Shown here piece by piece: positions 62,395 through 64,000 of a stretch of 64,000 bases of DNA. Numbering within the stretch: the stretch's first letter is position 1; the number at the start of each line of letters is the position of its first letter. The position numbers were made by a program, and so were the translations under genes. A model generated the notes under the pieces. It worked only from the letters and a program-made list of their open reading frames with translations, was not told the origin of the DNA and did not search any database. Source of the stretch: DATAEY01 sp038199035 (GTDB lineage: Bacteria > Actinomycetota > Thermoleophilia > Solirubrobacterales > Solirubrobacteraceae). The stretch is taken from positions 35,615 to 99,614 of the forward strand of contig JBBPZM010000071.1 of the NCBI GenBank assembly GCA_038199035.1. Reading direction: 5' to 3'.

Positions 62395-64000
62395 GTGAGC
62401 GACGATCTCCCAGCGGACGGTCGTCGCACCCCGCGAAACGAGGCGGAGCTTCAGGACGAGTACCTGCGCACGGCGCTGCTCGACGACGAGCAGGCCCGTC
62501 CCCGGATGCTGCTCAGCCGGGTGCACGTTCGGCTGGGCGGCCGCTTCTTCTCGGTGTGGTGGGCGATCCCGATCCTCACCGGCGTCGGGGTGGTGGTCGT
62601 GCTCGCCGCGAAGCTCTACGCTGCGAGCGGCGCCGGTCGCGGGCTGATGGTTCACCACCTGTGCATCGCGCACGGCCCGCCCGTCCTCCAGGGCATCCCG
62701 GCGTTCGTGCGCTGGACGCACCTGCTGACCTTCTTCTTCCTGGTCATCATCGTGCGCTCCGGCCTGCAGATCCTCTCCGATCACCCGCGGCTGTACGCCA
62801 AGGTGCACTGCACGCCCGGGCAGGAGTGGCTGCGCTTTCGCGGTCCGGTTCCGACCGACCGGGTGTGGACGGCCAAGCAGGACGCGATCATGCTCAGCCC
62901 GCTCGTCGGCCTGCCCGGCGGGCGCCACACGATCGGCGTGGCGCGCCACTGGCACTTCCTCTTCGACATCCTCTTCGTGCTCACGGGCGTGGCCTATGTC
63001 GCTTTCTTCTTCGCCACGCCGTGGGTGCATCGCCTGCTGCCGAGTCATCTGTCGCTGTTCGCAGACGCGGCCTCCTGTGCGGTCACGTACCTGAGCCTGC
63101 ACCTGCCGGACGGGCCGAGCGGGTTCTTCCGCTACGACGCGCTGCAGCAACTGACGTACTTCGCGGTCATCTTCGTCCTCGGCCCGCTGGCGATCCTCAC
63201 GGGCCTGGCGATGTCACCCGCCCTGGACAACCGCTACCGCTGGTACGCGCGGCTGTTCGGCAACCGCCAGATCGCACGCTCGCTGCACTTCCTGGTGATG
63301 GTCTCCTTCGTGGTCTTCTTCCTCGGTCACATGGCCCTGGTCGCGCTGACCGGCTTCGCGCCCAACCTCAACCACATCACCCTGGGCGTCGACCGCAACG
63401 ACCTCAACGGCTTCGGCATCTGGCTGCTCGCGATCGTCGGGGTGATCGGGTTCAACGTCTGGGCGGTACGGCTGTCCTGGACGCGCACGCGTCTTCTGCA
63501 GCGTCTCTCCAACGTCACCGTCGGCAACGCGATGCGGCTGCTCCTCGACCACTTCGCCCCCCGGGTCCAGTACGAGCGCAAGGACATCAGCCCGTACTTC
63601 TGGCCCAACCACATCCGGCTGCCCGACGGCCCCGAGTGGGACGCGCTGCGCGACGGTGACTTCCGGGACTACCGCCTCAAGGTCGGAGGCCTCGTCGAGA
63701 ACCCCGTCGAGCTCTCGCTGGACGATCTGCGGCAGATGGCCAAACAGGAGCAGATCACGATGCACAACTGCGTCCCGGGCTGGTCTGGCATCGCCGAGTG
63801 GGGCGGCCTGCCGTTCTCCGCCCTGATCGACCTCGTGCGCCCCGCGCCCGAGGCGCAGTGGGTGATGTTCTACTCGTTCGGCAAGGGCGGGGACGGCGGC
63901 GTCTACTACGACTCCCACAGCATCCACGACCTGCGCCACCGCCAGAGCCTGCTCGCCTACGAGATGAACGGCGAGCGCCTCCCGATCCTGCACGGCCGGC
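62395..64000 (+). CDS. cytochrome b561-type membrane domain fused to sulfite-oxidase-like molybdopterin domain (C-terminus cut)
   Basis: Open from GTG 62395 to the window end (535 codons so far). N-terminal half: about 7 hydrophobic helices with His positions of di-heme b-type cytochromes (RWTHLLTFFFLVIIVRSGLQI, RHWHFLFDILFVLTG, RSLHFLVMVSFVVFFLGHMAL). From about residue 420 the chain turns into a YedY/sulfite-oxidase-type Mo-cofactor domain: LKVGGLVENPVELSLDDLRQM, then MHNCVPGWSGIAEWGGLPFSAL, where Cys459 should ligate molybdenum. Fusion of electron-transfer and catalytic parts parallels MsrP-MsrQ (YedYZ) in one chain; the substrate is unknown. Confidence 0.85.
   Translation, partial: MSDDLPADGRRTPRNEAELQDEYLRTALLDDEQARPRMLLSRVHVRLGGRFFSVWWAIPILTGVGVVVVLAAKLYAASGAGRGLMVHHLCIAHGPPVLQGIPAFVRWTHLLTFFFLVIIVRSGLQILSDHPRLYAKVHCTPGQEWLRFRGPVPTDRVWTAKQDAIMLSPLVGLPGGRHTIGVARHWHFLFDILFVLTGVAYVAFFFATPWVHRLLPSHLSLFADAASCAVTYLSLHLPDGPSGFFRYDALQQLTYFAVIFVLGPLAILTGLAMSPALDNRYRWYARLFGNRQIARSLHFLVMVSFVVFFLGHMALVALTGFAPNLNHITLGVDRNDLNGFGIWLLAIVGVIGFNVWAVRLSWTRTRLLQRLSNVTVGNAMRLLLDHFAPRVQYERKDISPYFWPNHIRLPDGPEWDALRDGDFRDYRLKVGGLVENPVELSLDDLRQMAKQEQITMHNCVPGWSGIAEWGGLPFSALIDLVRPAPEAQWVMFYSFGKGGDGGVYYDSHSIHDLRHRQSLLAYEMNGERLPILHGR

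Noticed and set aside
62556..63659. 367-codon plus frame
   Set aside because: Out of phase with the cytochrome b/Mo fusion, whose own frame is open across the whole region and carries helices and cofactor motifs.

Overview
The window is very GC-rich (by eye above 70%), almost fully coding, uses many GTG/TTG starts and is packed with 4-bp ATGA/GTGA stop-start overlaps. Product types (GatCAB amidotransferase, a short Rpf-domain protein, Rrf2 and VanZ proteins, tandem lipoproteins, RTX and FG-GAP surface proteins) suggest a deep-branching actinobacterium of the Thermoleophilia/Solirubrobacterales kind; that placement is inference. No phage, insertion sequence, CRISPR array or replication origin was seen.

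Layout. 1-4593 (minus): pcrA, folD, a small membrane protein, gatC and the start of gatA. 4790-5543: a damaged queuosine-salvage gene behind a repeated operator-like element. 5592-9450 (minus): cysE, cysK, a small lipoprotein and a membrane glycosyltransferase. 9557-18665 (plus): a run of two beta-propeller lipoproteins, a third lipoprotein, two ABC ATPases, a 900-residue FtsX-type permease and a two-component system, probably an envelope export/sensing locus. 18708-21478: a PP-loop protein and a secreted GH27 alpha-galactosidase. 21491-25771: Rrf2 regulator, VanZ protein, HDOD-LuxR regulator, gltX and endonuclease IV. 25861-32512 (minus): AI-2E-type transporter, dnaE and a coiled-coil/SCP2-like protein. 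32605-39866 (minus): arginine biosynthesis (argG; argC-argJ-argB-argD) with a cyclase and small proteins. 39859-47737 (minus): pheS-pheT, a TrmH-type methylase, rpmI-rplT, infC and thrS, with one plus-strand ORF wedged between infC and rpmI. 48090-53349 (plus): Rpf-like protein, a very large pseudo-subtilase/FG-GAP surface protein and a class V aminotransferase. 53366-64000: a small acidic protein, tRNA-Val, tRNA-Cys, a probable selenoprotein, a phytoene-desaturase-like enzyme, a quinone-oxidoreductase-like enzyme, VOC proteins, a PadR regulator, an RTX protein, a VapBC pair, tRNA-Gly and a truncated cytochrome b/molybdopterin oxidoreductase fusion.

Most striking: at 54044-55105 (minus) an in-frame TGA falls exactly where the first active-site cysteine of a thioredoxin-like protein is expected (WASW-TGA-GCR), and a hairpin that fits the bacterial SECIS pattern lies 14 nt downstream. 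This is best read as a selenocysteine-containing TlpA/ResA-like oxidoreductase with a C-terminal TPR-like region. Other notable points are a 47-bp tandem duplication at the argC/argJ junction that creates a 16-codon mini-cistron joined by GTGA overlaps at both ends, a giant subtilase-like protein that has lost catalytic Asp and His, a perfect CRP-type palindrome upstream of the Rpf gene, and a cysK whose homology begins upstream of its first ATG and may start at CTG.
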